In this document: positions 1 through 10,466 of the stretch, in pieces
Layout: each line of letters begins with the position of its first letter
How positions within the stretch are numbered: the stretch's first letter is position 1
Assembly (NCBI GenBank): GCA_937858895.1
Contig: CALLZN010000346.1
Coordinates: 1 to 47,541 of the forward strand
Reading direction: 5' to 3'
From: an uncultured bacterium
GTDB taxonomy: Bacteria > Planctomycetota > UBA1135 > GCA-002748355
Length of the DNA: 47,541 nt
Notes under the pieces: generated by a model
Told to the model about the DNA's origin: nothing
Database searches by the model: none
The model's input: only the letters and a program-made list of their open reading frames with translations
Program-made: the position numbers and the translations under genes

Positions 1-1
1 G

Positions 2-1477
2 GGAAGCGCGCGCTGCGCCCGGGTTTCGTGCTGGGGCCGCAGGTCAACGTCAGCACTCGCCCCGCGGCTGTCAACTGCCGTCGATGAGCTCCGCGCCTTC
101 TTGCATGCCGTCGCCGGACTCAGCGCGGACGAGGTCCTCGACCACGCCCTGCGCCACAGCTCCCTGTCGATCATCGAAGCGGCAGGCTACGAAGGCGAAC
201 AACGCCTCGCCAACTTGGAAGCCATCGTTCAACGCGCAGGTAACTGGGCCAGGACTGGCCACCACGACCTGCCACGAACACTTCACGTCCTCGAAGGGGA
301 AGCGCGCAGCGAGAAGGACGCCACCGAAAACCCCCTCGCCGATGAGCACTTGGATGCGGTCAGGCTCATGACCATCCACAAGGCCAAGGGGCTCGAGTGG
401 GATGTCGTCATCGTGCCCGATGCAGCGCGCAGCGAGCATGGTCAGACGACCAAGGTCGAGCTCGTCCTCGATACACGCCGCCAACGCGCTATCCTCGCAG
501 CCCTCGAAGGCGCTTGCTCGCCATCGCTGCCCTTCTACCGGCGGGACCATGCGCTGCACGAGCGCGCCGAGACCGAGCGGCTCTTCTATGTGGCCGCGAC
601 GCGGGCGCGCTCGCAGCTCGTGCTGTCGTTCACGACGCCGAAGCAGAAGCTCGCTTGGCAGTCGATCTTCGATTGCCTCGGCATCAACCCGAAGGTCGCA
701 AACGAAGTGCCGGCGGCGCTCGCGGGCATCGCTCGCTTCGAAACCGTGTCCACGTCGAGCCCGCCGCCGACCTTGCCGTCGCGCCGCGACGCTACGACCG
801 ACGGCATCGGAACGGTCAGTCCGCTACCGCGCATCGAATACAAGGCCTCGCTCGAAGCGCGCCTGCGTCCCGAGCTTCGCTCCCCGAGTCATGACGACGA
901 AGGCCAGGGGCAGGCAGTGGCGGCGACAGGGCCGTCGACACCAGGCCTCGCGGGCCTCGTGGGTTCGGTCGTACACGCCTACTTGCACGCGGCCCCCATC
1001 GAGGCCACGGCTGTCGACCTCGAGCGGCTCGAAGCGCTGTCCGAGGAGCTCTGTCGTACAAAAGCGTCGGACGCATCGCGCGAAGTGCTCCGAGAAGCCA
1101 AGGCCATCCTCGATCAACACATGGCCTCTCAGCTCGCGCAACGAGTGCGGCTCGCCCAACGCAGGTGGCGCGAGATCCCGCTCACCTATCGCGACGCCTC
1201 GGGCGCGGCCTGGAGCGGGAGCATCGACCTGCTGCTCGAAGAAGTCGCGGCCGACGGGCGTCCCGACTTGGTCGTCGTCGACTACAAGACCGATCGCGTC
1301 GATCCTGGCGCCATCGACAGCTTCGTGCAGCGCCATCGCGACCAGCTCCATCGCTACGCCGAAGGAGTGCGGCTCGCTTGGCGGCTCGACACCAACCCGC
1401 GCGCCGAGCTCTGGCTGCTTCGTGATGGAAGCAGCCACATCGTACGCGCCGAACCGCACAACGCAGAGCACGCTTGA
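2..1477 (+). CDS. AddA/RecB-type UvrD-family helicase-nuclease, C-terminal part
   Basis: Partial: the frame is open from base 2, so the N-terminal helicase half lies outside the window. Visible are the late superfamily-1 helicase motifs: TIHKAKGLEWDVV (about bases 371-409) and ERLFYVAATRAR (about 575-610). A C-terminal PD-(D/E)XK nuclease domain follows. It shows GLVGSVVHAYLH, then SGSIDLLLEE, then VVVDYKTD with the D-x-K pair at bases 1280-1288, and the QLHRYAEG motif. This order is that of AddA/RecB enzymes, which resect double-strand ends for recombination. A separate AddB partner is not visible. The stop overlaps the TTG start of the next gene by 4 bases, so the two are probably co-translated. 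AddA proper versus another UvrD-nuclease fusion cannot be settled without the missing half. Confidence 0.85.
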   Translation, partial: GSARCARVSCWGRRSTSALAPRLSTAVDELRAFLHAVAGLSADEVLDHALRHSSLSIIEAAGYEGEQRLANLEAIVQRAGNWARTGHHDLPRTLHVLEGEARSEKDATENPLADEHLDAVRLMTIHKAKGLEWDVVIVPDAARSEHGQTTKVELVLDTRRQRAILAALEGACSPSLPFYRRDHALHERAETERLFYVAATRARSQLVLSFTTPKQKLAWQSIFDCLGINPKVANEVPAALAGIARFETVSTSSPPPTLPSRRDATTDGIGTVSPLPRIEYKASLEARLRPELRSPSHDDEGQGQAVAATGPSTPGLAGLVGSVVHAYLHAAPIEATAVDLERLEALSEELCRTKASDASREVLREAKAILDQHMASQLAQRVRLAQRRWREIPLTYRDASGAAWSGSIDLLLEEVAADGRPDLVVVDYKTDRVDPGAIDSFVQRHRDQLHRYAEGVRLAWRLDTNPRAELWLLRDGSSHIVRAEPHNAEHA

Positions 1478-2452
1478 TCGACCTGCGCTTCGAACCCTCC
1501 CGTGCGCTGCGCAACGGACACCTCCAGACGCTCTGGAGCAGCTTCGGTCGTCGCTACCGTCGAGTGCCGAGCGAGGTGCATACGGTCGCCGTCGATTCGT
1601 TGACGCGCGTCCGCGTGCGCGTCAACGAAGTCCATGACAGCCGGGCGCCGGCGATCGTCCTCGTGCACGGCATGGCGAGCCAGAGCGATGCCCCCTACCT
1701 GCGGGCGCTCGCCGACAAGGCCAACCGCGCGGGCATGCACGCCTATCGAGTCGACCTTCGTGGCTGCGGCCAGACGGAGTCGTGGTCGCCGCTCGCCTAC
1801 CAGGCCGGACTCACGAGCGATCTTCGCGCGGTCCTAGAAACGGTGAGGCAAAGGCGGCCGCAGGCGCGCGTGACGCTCGCGGCGTGGTCACTCGGTGGCA
1901 ACATGGCCCTGAAGCTGGTCGGCGAACTCGGCCACGCGGCCAGACGCTACGTCGACCAAGTCGTCGCGGTCTGCCCGCCGATCGACCTCGATGCCTGCGC
2001 AACGCGGACCGACGGCCGCGGCATGGCGCGGGTCTACCGCGCCTTCTTGCTGCGTTCGTTGCGCGCTCAGGTCAGGCAGCGCGCGCGCCTCGGACAGGAG
2101 CGCTTCGAAGTCGGCGCGCGGCTGGCTCGCGCGAAGACGCTGCGGACCTTCGACGAACTCGTGACGGCGCCCGTCTGGCACTACAGCGATGCGAACGAGT
2201 ACTACCGGCACGCGAGTGCTTTGCCGTGGATCGCGCGCATCCGTGTGCCGACTTGGATCTTCGCGACTCGCGACGACCCGCTCGTGCCCTTCGAGATCTT
2301 CGAAGCGCTCCGCCTCGACCACGATGCCGTGCGCCTACAGCGCTTCGACCACGGCGGACATTGCAGCTTCTATGCACGCGATCGCGGGCGCGACCCGGAT
2401 CGCTGGTGGATCGAGAATCGACTCATCGACCTCGCCGCCGTGGACGCTTCGC

Positions 2453-2463
<11 letters not shown>
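1474..2463 (+). CDS. YheT-like alpha/beta-fold hydrolase
   Basis: A 329-residue protein of the YheT/COG0429 alpha/beta-hydrolase family. The N-terminus carries the family-typical NGHLQT stretch. The oxyanion region is IVLVHGMAS, the nucleophile elbow is AWSLGGN with Ser139, the acid is probably Asp267/268 in ATRDDPLVP, and the base is His296 in DHGGHCSF. No signal peptide is seen, so it is probably cytoplasmic. Substrates of this family are poorly known; esterase or lipase activity is assumed. The TTG start overlaps the preceding nuclease stop by 4 bases. The last 11 bases overlap the 3' end of rtcR on the other strand. Confidence 0.85.
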
Positions 2464-4054
<1,591 letters not shown>

Positions 4055-4064
4055 CTGCTCGTGA

Positions 4065-4661
4065 TCAGTCCTTCTGACCGCCCTCGAGTCGCTCGATCTC
4101 GAGGCTCAAGGCCGCGCGGGCACGCGATAGCAACATGCGAGAGGCGGTAGGGCTGCGATCCATGCGAACGGCGGCCTCCTCGTGGGTCAGGCCCTGGATC
4201 ACGACGAGTTCTAGGATATCGCGATAGTGCTCGGGGAGCTGCTGCATGGCCGCTGCCAAGAGCTCGCTCTCCTCGCGCTTGGCGAAGACGACGCTCGGTG
4301 TGGTCGGCTCATCGAGCAGGATTTGGGCTAGGAGATTGCGCTCCGATGTCCGGCCGGCCTGACGCTTCTTGGCGTTGAACCAGCGATGCTGCCGGCGGAT
4401 GTCGTTCTCGATGATGGCCTGGACCCAGGCGACGAACTGCTCCTCGGTCTCGCCGACGAAGCTCGGCAAGCAGCGCAGCATCTCGATATACGAGTTCTGC
4501 AGGACGTCGGAGTCACGCAGCCGCACACGCAAGTCCTTGCCCAGGCGGGACTCGACGTAACCGCGCAAGCGGGGCTCCACGTGACGCAACAGCGCTTCGA
4601 TGGCATGATCGTCGAGTGACCGGGACCGCCGCAGCAGTTCGGAGAAGTCGACCTTGGTCAC
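4065..4661 (-). CDS. ECF-type RNA polymerase sigma factor
   Basis: 198 residues. Region 2 is seen around SDVLQNSYIEMLRCLPSF and region 4 around LPEHYRDILELVVIQGLTHEEAAVRMDRSP, a helix-turn-helix for the -35 element. The SDVLQ-type region 2 resembles the ECF sigma factors common in Planctomycetota, often associated with Ser/Thr kinases; one is encoded 1.4 kb downstream on the other strand. The GTG start has an AAGGAG ribosome site about 10 bases upstream. It is divergent from the secreted protein at 4770 and directly upstream of rtcR. No anti-sigma factor gene is adjacent, so control by the kinase is an inference. Confidence 0.88.
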   Translation of the reverse strand: MTKVDFSELLRRSRSLDDHAIEALLRHVEPRLRGYVESRLGKDLRVRLRDSDVLQNSYIEMLRCLPSFVGETEEQFVAWVQAIIENDIRRQHRWFNAKKRQAGRTSERNLLAQILLDEPTTPSVVFAKREESELLAAAMQQLPEHYRDILELVVIQGLTHEEAAVRMDRSPTASRMLLSRARAALSLEIERLEGGQKD

Positions 4662-4769
4662 GATGCTGTCGCTCCTTTCAGGCTTCGAGGCTTATGACCC
4701 GAGAGTCCACGAGGCTACACCGAAAGATTCTGCGTTACAGCGTGGCTCCGAAGGTCCTTTGGAGGCCAC

Positions 4770-6020
4770 ATGACTCGCACCGACAAGAGGAACTCCATGA
4801 AGGCTCATTGGCTCGTAGCAGCACTTCTCACCGCGAATGCGGCCGCCTTGGCTTCGGCACCGGCACTTCAAGATCAACCGCAGATCGAGACCTACAGCAT
4901 CAACGGCGGCGGCGAGCCCGTTTTCGCCGGCAACGCGGGGAACGTGCTTGAAGACGACAACATCAAGCACATCGCCATCAAGATGGATACGAAGGCCGAC
5001 GAGGTCGTCTTCGTCTTCGTCCGTCTTTGGATCGAGGCTGCGCAGAATCCCGACGGCTCGACGGTCGGTCAAGCGACGGTTGATGGCTTGATCGACATGC
5101 ACGAGAACTTGCGGCGACCAGAAATTGGATTTGCGGGCGACGTGGTTTTGCCGCCGGGGCTCACATTGGACTCGCCGCCGGATGTCGAGCTCGGCATCGA
5201 GCCCGAACGCATCAGCGCCTTCCTCACGAACTACATGAGCAACTCGAGCCTCGAGAGCTACGGGTTTCAGCACAACCCGAATCAACCAACGTGGAGGCTC
5301 ACCAAGCTTCCGACCAGCGTGGAGGACCAGGCCGCTGAAGCAAACGCGTGGTCGAAGGACTATGTTTGGCCATTCCAGAACGAGCCGCACGTGCTTCACA
5401 TCTCTGCTTTGCTGAAGAGCACCTTCGTACAAAGCCTTTGGCATCAATACGGCGACGTAGCGAGCGGCTTGCTTTCAGCCGAAGCCTTGGCTGAGTTCAT
5501 CAATGAATGGGTGACGGCGAACATCGCTATTAACGTCGTCGTCATCGACAAGAAGAACCCGAGCCAGAAGAAGATCAAGATGAAGAACAAGCTCTTCATC
5601 CGCCGCCTGAGCTGGAAGCAGGTCTACAGCATTCAGACGTCGAGCCCGATGGAGCCGGCTCCGACATGGTTCCCGACCGCGCTCATCAGTGCCGTCCACG
5701 TCGCCGAGGAGGGCGCAGTCATGAACGTGCCGACGAATGACAAGGTCAGCGACCTGCGCCTCGTTTGGCAAAAGCCGAACGCACCTGGCCAATTCATCAT
5801 TTTGCCCCAGCTGCGGTCGAGCAATGGAACGATGCATCCAACCTTTGCGATACCGTCTGGCCTCCGTGACATTCTCGCTCCCTATGGACCGGTTTCGTTC
5901 GGCTATTTGATGATGCCAGACGACAAGCCACTCGATAGCAACCTCTTGCTCTACAGCTGGGGCGGGCCTGGCGGCATCGTGGTCTACACCACGAAATCGA
6001 CGATTACGCAACAGGACTAA
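4770..6020 (+). CDS. Secreted protein of unknown function
   Basis: 416 residues; no family recognised. After a short basic N-terminus there is a hydrophobic signal sequence (LVAALLTANAAALASA) with a probable cleavage after ASA, so the product is exported. The mature part has no cysteine pairs, repeats or membrane spans that I can see. Two starts are possible: ATG 4770, with GGAGG five bases upstream, or ATG 4797, with AAGAGG upstream. Codon use looks slightly more AT-rich than the neighbours, for example around 5100-5300. It is divergent from the ECF sigma gene (108 bases between starts) and ends 25 bases before the kinase. A target or partner of the sigma/kinase pair is possible from position only. 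Confidence 0.7.
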   Translation: MTRTDKRNSMKAHWLVAALLTANAAALASAPALQDQPQIETYSINGGGEPVFAGNAGNVLEDDNIKHIAIKMDTKADEVVFVFVRLWIEAAQNPDGSTVGQATVDGLIDMHENLRRPEIGFAGDVVLPPGLTLDSPPDVELGIEPERISAFLTNYMSNSSLESYGFQHNPNQPTWRLTKLPTSVEDQAAEANAWSKDYVWPFQNEPHVLHISALLKSTFVQSLWHQYGDVASGLLSAEALAEFINEWVTANIAINVVVIDKKNPSQKKIKMKNKLFIRRLSWKQVYSIQTSSPMEPAPTWFPTALISAVHVAEEGAVMNVPTNDKVSDLRLVWQKPNAPGQFIILPQLRSSNGTMHPTFAIPSGLRDILAPYGPVSFGYLMMPDDKPLDSNLLLYSWGGPGGIVVYTTKSTITQQD

Positions 6021-6045
6021 CCCGGACTAGTGTTCTCTCCTTCGA

Positions 6046-9000
6046 GTGCACAAGGTGGCCGAGGATGACATCGCGCGCCTTCTCGAAGCTTGCTACGCAG
6101 AGCTTCAAGAAGGGCGCGAACCCGACCTCGATGCGCTGTGCGCGGGCGCGCCACCGGAGCTGCGATCCCGCGTAGAGCGCATCGTCTCGCGCGAGCGACT
6201 GCTCGTCGAAGGCGCTGCTGCTCCACGGGCCAAGGAGCCTGTTTCGCGCGTGGCGCTCGGGCGAGGGGCTCGACTCGGCGACTTCGAGCTCCTCGAGGAG
6301 ATCGGCAGCGGCGGCATGGGTCGCGTCTTCCGTGCTCGCCAGATCAGCCTCAGCCGCGACGTCGCGCTCAAAGTCTTGCGCGACGACATCGGCAATTCCG
6401 AGTCCTCTCGCGCGCGCTTCCAACGCGAAGCGCTCGTGACCGCGGGACTCGACCATGAGAACATCGTCCCCGTCTACCAGACAGGTCATGTAGACGGAGA
6501 GACGTATATCGCGATGAGGCTCATTCGCGGTCGCGCGCTCGACCAACACCCCCTCCCCTTCGATGCCAAGCGCGCCGCGGGCATCGCGGCGGCCATAGCG
6601 CGCGCGGCACACGCTGCTCACGAAGTAGGCGTCCTGCACCGCGACCTCAAGCCTGCCAACGTCTTGCTCGAAGGCGACACGCCGTATGTCGTCGACTTCG
6701 GCCTCGCCCGCCTCTCCTCTTCGACGACGCGGCTGACGGAAGGCGACGCGACACCGGGAGCGCTCGCTTACATGGCGCCCGAGTGCTTGCGTGGGCGCTC
6801 GCCGATCTTCGACCCGCGCATCGATGTCTACGGACTTGGTGCGACGCTCTACGAAGCGCTGTCCGGCCGGCCGCCTTTCCGCAGCGAGATCCAAATACGC
6901 CTTCTCCGCGAGGTGCTCTACGAGGACCCCGCGCCGCTGCGCCTCCCTGGGCGAGACCGCGATCTCGAGACGATCGCGATGCGAGCTCTGCAAAAGTCGC
7001 CCGCCGATCGCTTCCCTACGGCGCAAGCGATGGCCGAGGAGCTCGACCGCTACCTTCGCGACGACGCGATTGAATCCCGCCCCATCGGCAGCTTTGGTCG
7101 CTACTGGCGGCGGGCCCGGCGACGCCCCTTCACGACGGCCGCGATCGCGATCGCGACCATGGTCATCGTGACCTTGCTCTCCTACCTCATGGTCATGCAG
7201 CAGAGGGAGGAGGACCGACGCGAGGCGACCCTGTCCGCGATCGAGCAGAGCTTCGGCAAGGCCGACCTCAGCGCCGCGAGCCGCGACCTCGACAGCTTGC
7301 GAGCTCAGCGAGAAGACAGCGCCGTCGTCGAAGTCGGTCGCGCCCTCCAGCGTGAACTCGACTTGCGCATGGTGACGCTCCTGGTCCAGAGCCCGACGAT
7401 CCACGCCAACTTGACCCTGATCGCGCCACTCATGGAGCGCTTGCGCGATAGCGACGACGCGAGGCTGCGCCTCGTAAAGGCAGCGATCGCCGCCATCGAA
7501 GCCCCCGACAAGGGCTCCCGACTCGACGACGAGCTGAGCGCCGATTTCCCGCGCACCGACGCTGTGCGTGAGGCGATCGCCAACGATCGCGACCCGCTCG
7601 CAGCCCTGAAGGCCTGTCGCGACTCTGGAAGCGCGACGGACCGCTTGTTTGCGGCGCTGCTGCTGCGCTTGCACGGAGCTTCGATTCGCAACATCGAAGC
7701 GGAGTTGCGCCGCGCCGACACCATGGGACCCGATGGCCTCGCTGTGCATTTCGCGCGCTCCATCGCGTTGGAAGGCTTGTCCGAGCACCGTGCCGCCTTC
7801 CTCGAGCTGGGCGCCGTTTACGCCAGTGAGCACACACGGACGGTTGCGGCCTGCGTCATGGCTCGCTTGTCGGCGACGCTCGGCTACGACGACAGTCGAG
7901 CCCGCCTCGTCGGCGCGCGGCGCATGATTGGCGACAACGCGCCGGACTACGCCAGGGCCTTCCTCGTGAGTTCCGAACTCCAGATCGCCCGTGACCGCGG
8001 CAGCAATGTGGAACACTTCTGGCAGACATGGCGCGACTCGGAGGAGCTGCTTGGAAGCAACCAGTCGTACTGGATGCTCGCTGCGAACTTTGCTCTGGCG
8101 TGCGAAGACACGGAGCGTGCCAGCGAAGTAGCCCATGCCGGTTTACAAAAAATCGGCTCGGGGCCGAAGACGCTATCCCTGTCAAGCCTCGCCCTCCAAG
8201 TCGATTGGGCAGCTACGCCGTTCGCGACAGAATCCGAACCCCTCGACGAGGAAGCTCTCGACGAGGCCCGACCCGTGATCGAAGGGCTGGCCGGACGGGC
8301 ACATGCTGTCCTTACCGAAGCGCGACGCTCCGGATCGACGAGAGTCGCCTCCGAAGCCCTCCTGGTTCTCTACCGCTGTAGTCGCGCGCTCGGAGATCGA
8401 CGTCGAGCCTGGGACTACCTCGAAGAGGCGTGCAACGTGAGAAGCTCGAGCGAAGCCTTCACCTCGTATTCCAGGCTAGTCGCGTATCGCATAATCAACC
8501 GCCACCTCATTGGGAGCATCGCGGACGAGGACACGGCAGAAGGTGGGCCGCTCGCCATCGCCTCTCGGATTGGATGCGAACGCGCTCGCGCAGTCATGGA
8601 GCTCGCCGCTGCTGGTGATCCAGCCGCCTTCGCGCTACACGCGCAAGCGAAGTCGGCCTACCTCGCCTGCGCCTTCCACTGCGGCGATGCGGCTCACGCC
8701 CTCCGCTTGGCCGAAGAAGTGCTCCGTGCCGACCTCGAGCCCGACGATCCCATGACGGACTTTGCGCCGCGCGTCGTCGAATGGGCCGGGCTGCCGCTCG
8801 ACGTCCTGGTCGAGGACCTCGAGGATGCGCCCCACGTGGCGTCGCGCTTGCACAAAGCGATCGCGGAACTCGAGGCCGGTCGATCCCCACGAGAGCGGCG
8901 CGAGGCCGTCCTTCGGCTCTGGCTCGACGCGCTGCCACGGACCGCCGCCGATGAAGATCCTGCTTGGACCGACGCTCGCCTAGCCATGGAGCAGGCCCTG

Positions 9001-9078
9001 GAGCGGGCCAGCAAGCCGCTCGAGAAGACCGACGAGAATGCCGGCAGCAAGAATGCCGGTAGCGATAAAAAACGATAA
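6046..9078 (+). CDS. Membrane Ser/Thr protein kinase with large C-terminal helical repeat domain
   Basis: 1010 residues. Residues 1-77 are a helical leader. The Hanks-type kinase domain begins near residue 78, with the glycine loop IGSGGMGRVF (about 85-94), Lys109 in VALKV, the catalytic loop HRDLKPAN from His198, DFG at 217-219 and APE in MAPECL; all key residues are present. A transmembrane helix lies at about 362-385 (TAAIAIATMVIVTLLSYL). The remaining 620 residues are alpha-helical and TPR-like, on the far side of the membrane in the usual topology. The GTG start lacks a strong ribosome site; GTG 6055 is an alternative. The C-terminus ends in a small duplicated NAGS stretch. It probably signals with the ECF sigma factor, but the substrate is unknown. 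Confidence 0.9.
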   Translation: MHKVAEDDIARLLEACYAELQEGREPDLDALCAGAPPELRSRVERIVSRERLLVEGAAAPRAKEPVSRVALGRGARLGDFELLEEIGSGGMGRVFRARQISLSRDVALKVLRDDIGNSESSRARFQREALVTAGLDHENIVPVYQTGHVDGETYIAMRLIRGRALDQHPLPFDAKRAAGIAAAIARAAHAAHEVGVLHRDLKPANVLLEGDTPYVVDFGLARLSSSTTRLTEGDATPGALAYMAPECLRGRSPIFDPRIDVYGLGATLYEALSGRPPFRSEIQIRLLREVLYEDPAPLRLPGRDRDLETIAMRALQKSPADRFPTAQAMAEELDRYLRDDAIESRPIGSFGRYWRRARRRPFTTAAIAIATMVIVTLLSYLMVMQQREEDRREATLSAIEQSFGKADLSAASRDLDSLRAQREDSAVVEVGRALQRELDLRMVTLLVQSPTIHANLTLIAPLMERLRDSDDARLRLVKAAIAAIEAPDKGSRLDDELSADFPRTDAVREAIANDRDPLAALKACRDSGSATDRLFAALLLRLHGASIRNIEAELRRADTMGPDGLAVHFARSIALEGLSEHRAAFLELGAVYASEHTRTVAACVMARLSATLGYDDSRARLVGARRMIGDNAPDYARAFLVSSELQIARDRGSNVEHFWQTWRDSEELLGSNQSYWMLAANFALACEDTERASEVAHAGLQKIGSGPKTLSLSSLALQVDWAATPFATESEPLDEEALDEARPVIEGLAGRAHAVLTEARRSGSTRVASEALLVLYRCSRALGDRRRAWDYLEEACNVRSSSEAFTSYSRLVAYRIINRHLIGSIADEDTAEGGPLAIASRIGCERARAVMELAAAGDPAAFALHAQAKSAYLACAFHCGDAAHALRLAEEVLRADLEPDDPMTDFAPRVVEWAGLPLDVLVEDLEDAPHVASRLHKAIAELEAGRSPRERREAVLRLWLDALPRTAADEDPAWTDARLAMEQALERASKPLEKTDENAGSKNAGSDKKR

Positions 9079-9145
9079 GCTCGATCTCACAATCTCAGGT
9101 TCAGAGCCTTCGATGCTCCGAGGCCTTCCGCGGACATGCCCATAA

Positions 9146-9158
9146 GATCATCCTGATC
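9146..9158. promoter_or_regulatory. Inverted repeat upstream of rtcB, candidate RtcR site
   Basis: GATCA-TCC-TGATC is a perfect 5-3-5 inverted repeat. Its centre lies about 70 bases upstream of the start point predicted from the -24/-12 promoter, a normal distance for a sigma-54 activator site. Assignment to RtcR is by position only; a second shorter repeat (CGGA/TCCG at 9181-9195) is also present. Confidence 0.4.
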
Positions 9159-9195
9159 AAGGACTTGCGGATCGATTCTCCGGATGCGCAGTCCG

Positions 9196-9211
9196 CGGCA
9201 CGCGCTTCGCT
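9196..9211 (+). promoter_or_regulatory. Sigma-54 (-24/-12) promoter of rtcBA
   Basis: CGGCACGCGCTTCGCT has GG at 9197-9198 and GC at 9209-9210, separated by exactly 10 bases, and it keeps the GGCACG core of the -24 element. The predicted start is near 9222. This leaves a leader of about 23 bases with AAGGAAG at 9234-9240 ahead of the rtcB ATG. The window encodes RtcR, the sigma-54 activator known to control rtcBA, so the context supports the call. Confidence 0.75.
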
Positions 9212-9244
9212 TTTGACTCGCCGAAGCTAAGCCAAGGAAGCAAC

Positions 9245-10462
9245 ATGACTCGCTACATCCAGTACCAATCCGACGGCGTCCCGATCAAGGCATGGGTTCG
9301 CGGAGTCGCCATCGAAGACACAGCCCTGCGCCAACTCCGCAATGTCGCAGCGCTTCCGATCATCCACGGCTGGGTCGCCGCCATGCCCGACGTGCACTGG
9401 GGCATCGGCGCCACGGTCGGCAGCGTCATTCCGACCAAGTCCGCGGTCATCCCCGCCGCCGTCGGCGTCGACATCGGCTGCGGCATGATGGCCGTCCGCA
9501 CTTCGCTCACCGCCTCGCAGCTGCCCGACGACCTCGGTGGCATCCGCTCGGCCATCGAAGCAGCGGTGCCGCACGGACGCACGAACGGCGGCGGGCGCGG
9601 CGACAAGGGCTCGTGGGACGAGGTCCCGAACGACGTCGGCCAGGTATGGTCACAGATGGAGCCCGGGTACCGCCGCATCTGCACCGCGCATCCGAAGCTC
9701 GACCGCGGCCGCAGCTCAGGTCAGCTCGGGACGCTCGGTGGTGGCAACCACTTCCTCGAGCTCTGCATCGACGAAGCGCAGCGCGTCTGGGTCATGCTGC
9801 ACTCAGGCAGCCGCGGTGTCGGTAACCGCATCGGCTCCTACTTCATCGAGCTCGCCAAGAAGGACATGTCACGCCACGTGAAGAACCTGCCGGACGTGAA
9901 CCTCAGCTACTTCGCCGAGGGAAGCCAGCACTTCGATGATTATGTCTTCGCGGTCGGCTGGGCGCAGAGCTACGCGAAGCGGAACCGTGAACTCATGATG
10001 CAACAGACGCTGTCGGCCTTGCGTGGCTGCGGCTTGCCAGCCTTCACGACCGATGAACATGCCGTCAACTGCCACCACAACTACGTCAACAAGGAGCTGC
10101 ACTACGGGGCCGAGGTCTTCGTGACTCGCAAGGGCGCCGTCAGCGCGCGCCTCGGCGAGCTCGGCATCATTCCGGGTTCGATGGGCGCCAAGTCCTTCAT
10201 CGTCCGCGGCCTCGGCAACCCCGAGAGCTTCGAGAGTTGCAGCCACGGTGCGGGTCGCATCATGTCGCGCAGCCAAGCCAAGAAGGTCTTCACCTTGGAG
10301 GACCACGCGCTCGCGACGGCGCACGTCGAATGCCGCAAGGACCACGGAGTCCTCGATGAGACACCTGGCGCTTACAAGCCGATCGACAAGGTAATGGAAG
10401 CCCAGGAAGACCTCGTCGAAGTCGTTCACACGCTGAGCCAAGTCGTCTGCGTCAAGGGTTGA
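9245..10462 (+). CDS. rtcB: RtcB, 3'-phosphate/5'-OH RNA ligase
   Basis: 405 residues, close to the 408 of E. coli RtcB. The enzyme joins RNA 2',3'-cyclic phosphate or 3'-phosphate ends to 5'-OH ends using GTP and Mn2+. Metal and nucleotide residues are all in place: Asp76 and Cys79 in GVDIGCGM, Asn168-His169 in GGGNHFLE, His186 in LHSGSRGVGN, the HH pair at 277-278 and the guanylylated His334 in CSHGAGRIMSR. The ATG has AAGGA six bases upstream and lies 35 bases after a sigma-54 promoter. rtcA starts 4 bases after the stop. Likely role: repair of RNAs cut by toxins or stress nucleases. Confidence 0.97.
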   Translation: MTRYIQYQSDGVPIKAWVRGVAIEDTALRQLRNVAALPIIHGWVAAMPDVHWGIGATVGSVIPTKSAVIPAAVGVDIGCGMMAVRTSLTASQLPDDLGGIRSAIEAAVPHGRTNGGGRGDKGSWDEVPNDVGQVWSQMEPGYRRICTAHPKLDRGRSSGQLGTLGGGNHFLELCIDEAQRVWVMLHSGSRGVGNRIGSYFIELAKKDMSRHVKNLPDVNLSYFAEGSQHFDDYVFAVGWAQSYAKRNRELMMQQTLSALRGCGLPAFTTDEHAVNCHHNYVNKELHYGAEVFVTRKGAVSARLGELGIIPGSMGAKSFIVRGLGNPESFESCSHGAGRIMSRSQAKKVFTLEDHALATAHVECRKDHGVLDETPGAYKPIDKVMEAQEDLVEVVHTLSQVVCVKG

Positions 10463-10466
10463 CGCC

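Noticed and set aside
6004..8136. Long minus-strand open frame of about 710 codons opposite the Ser/Thr kinase
   Set aside because: It is a shadow of GC-rich codons; the plus strand encodes a full kinase with all motifs and the antisense product has no family features.
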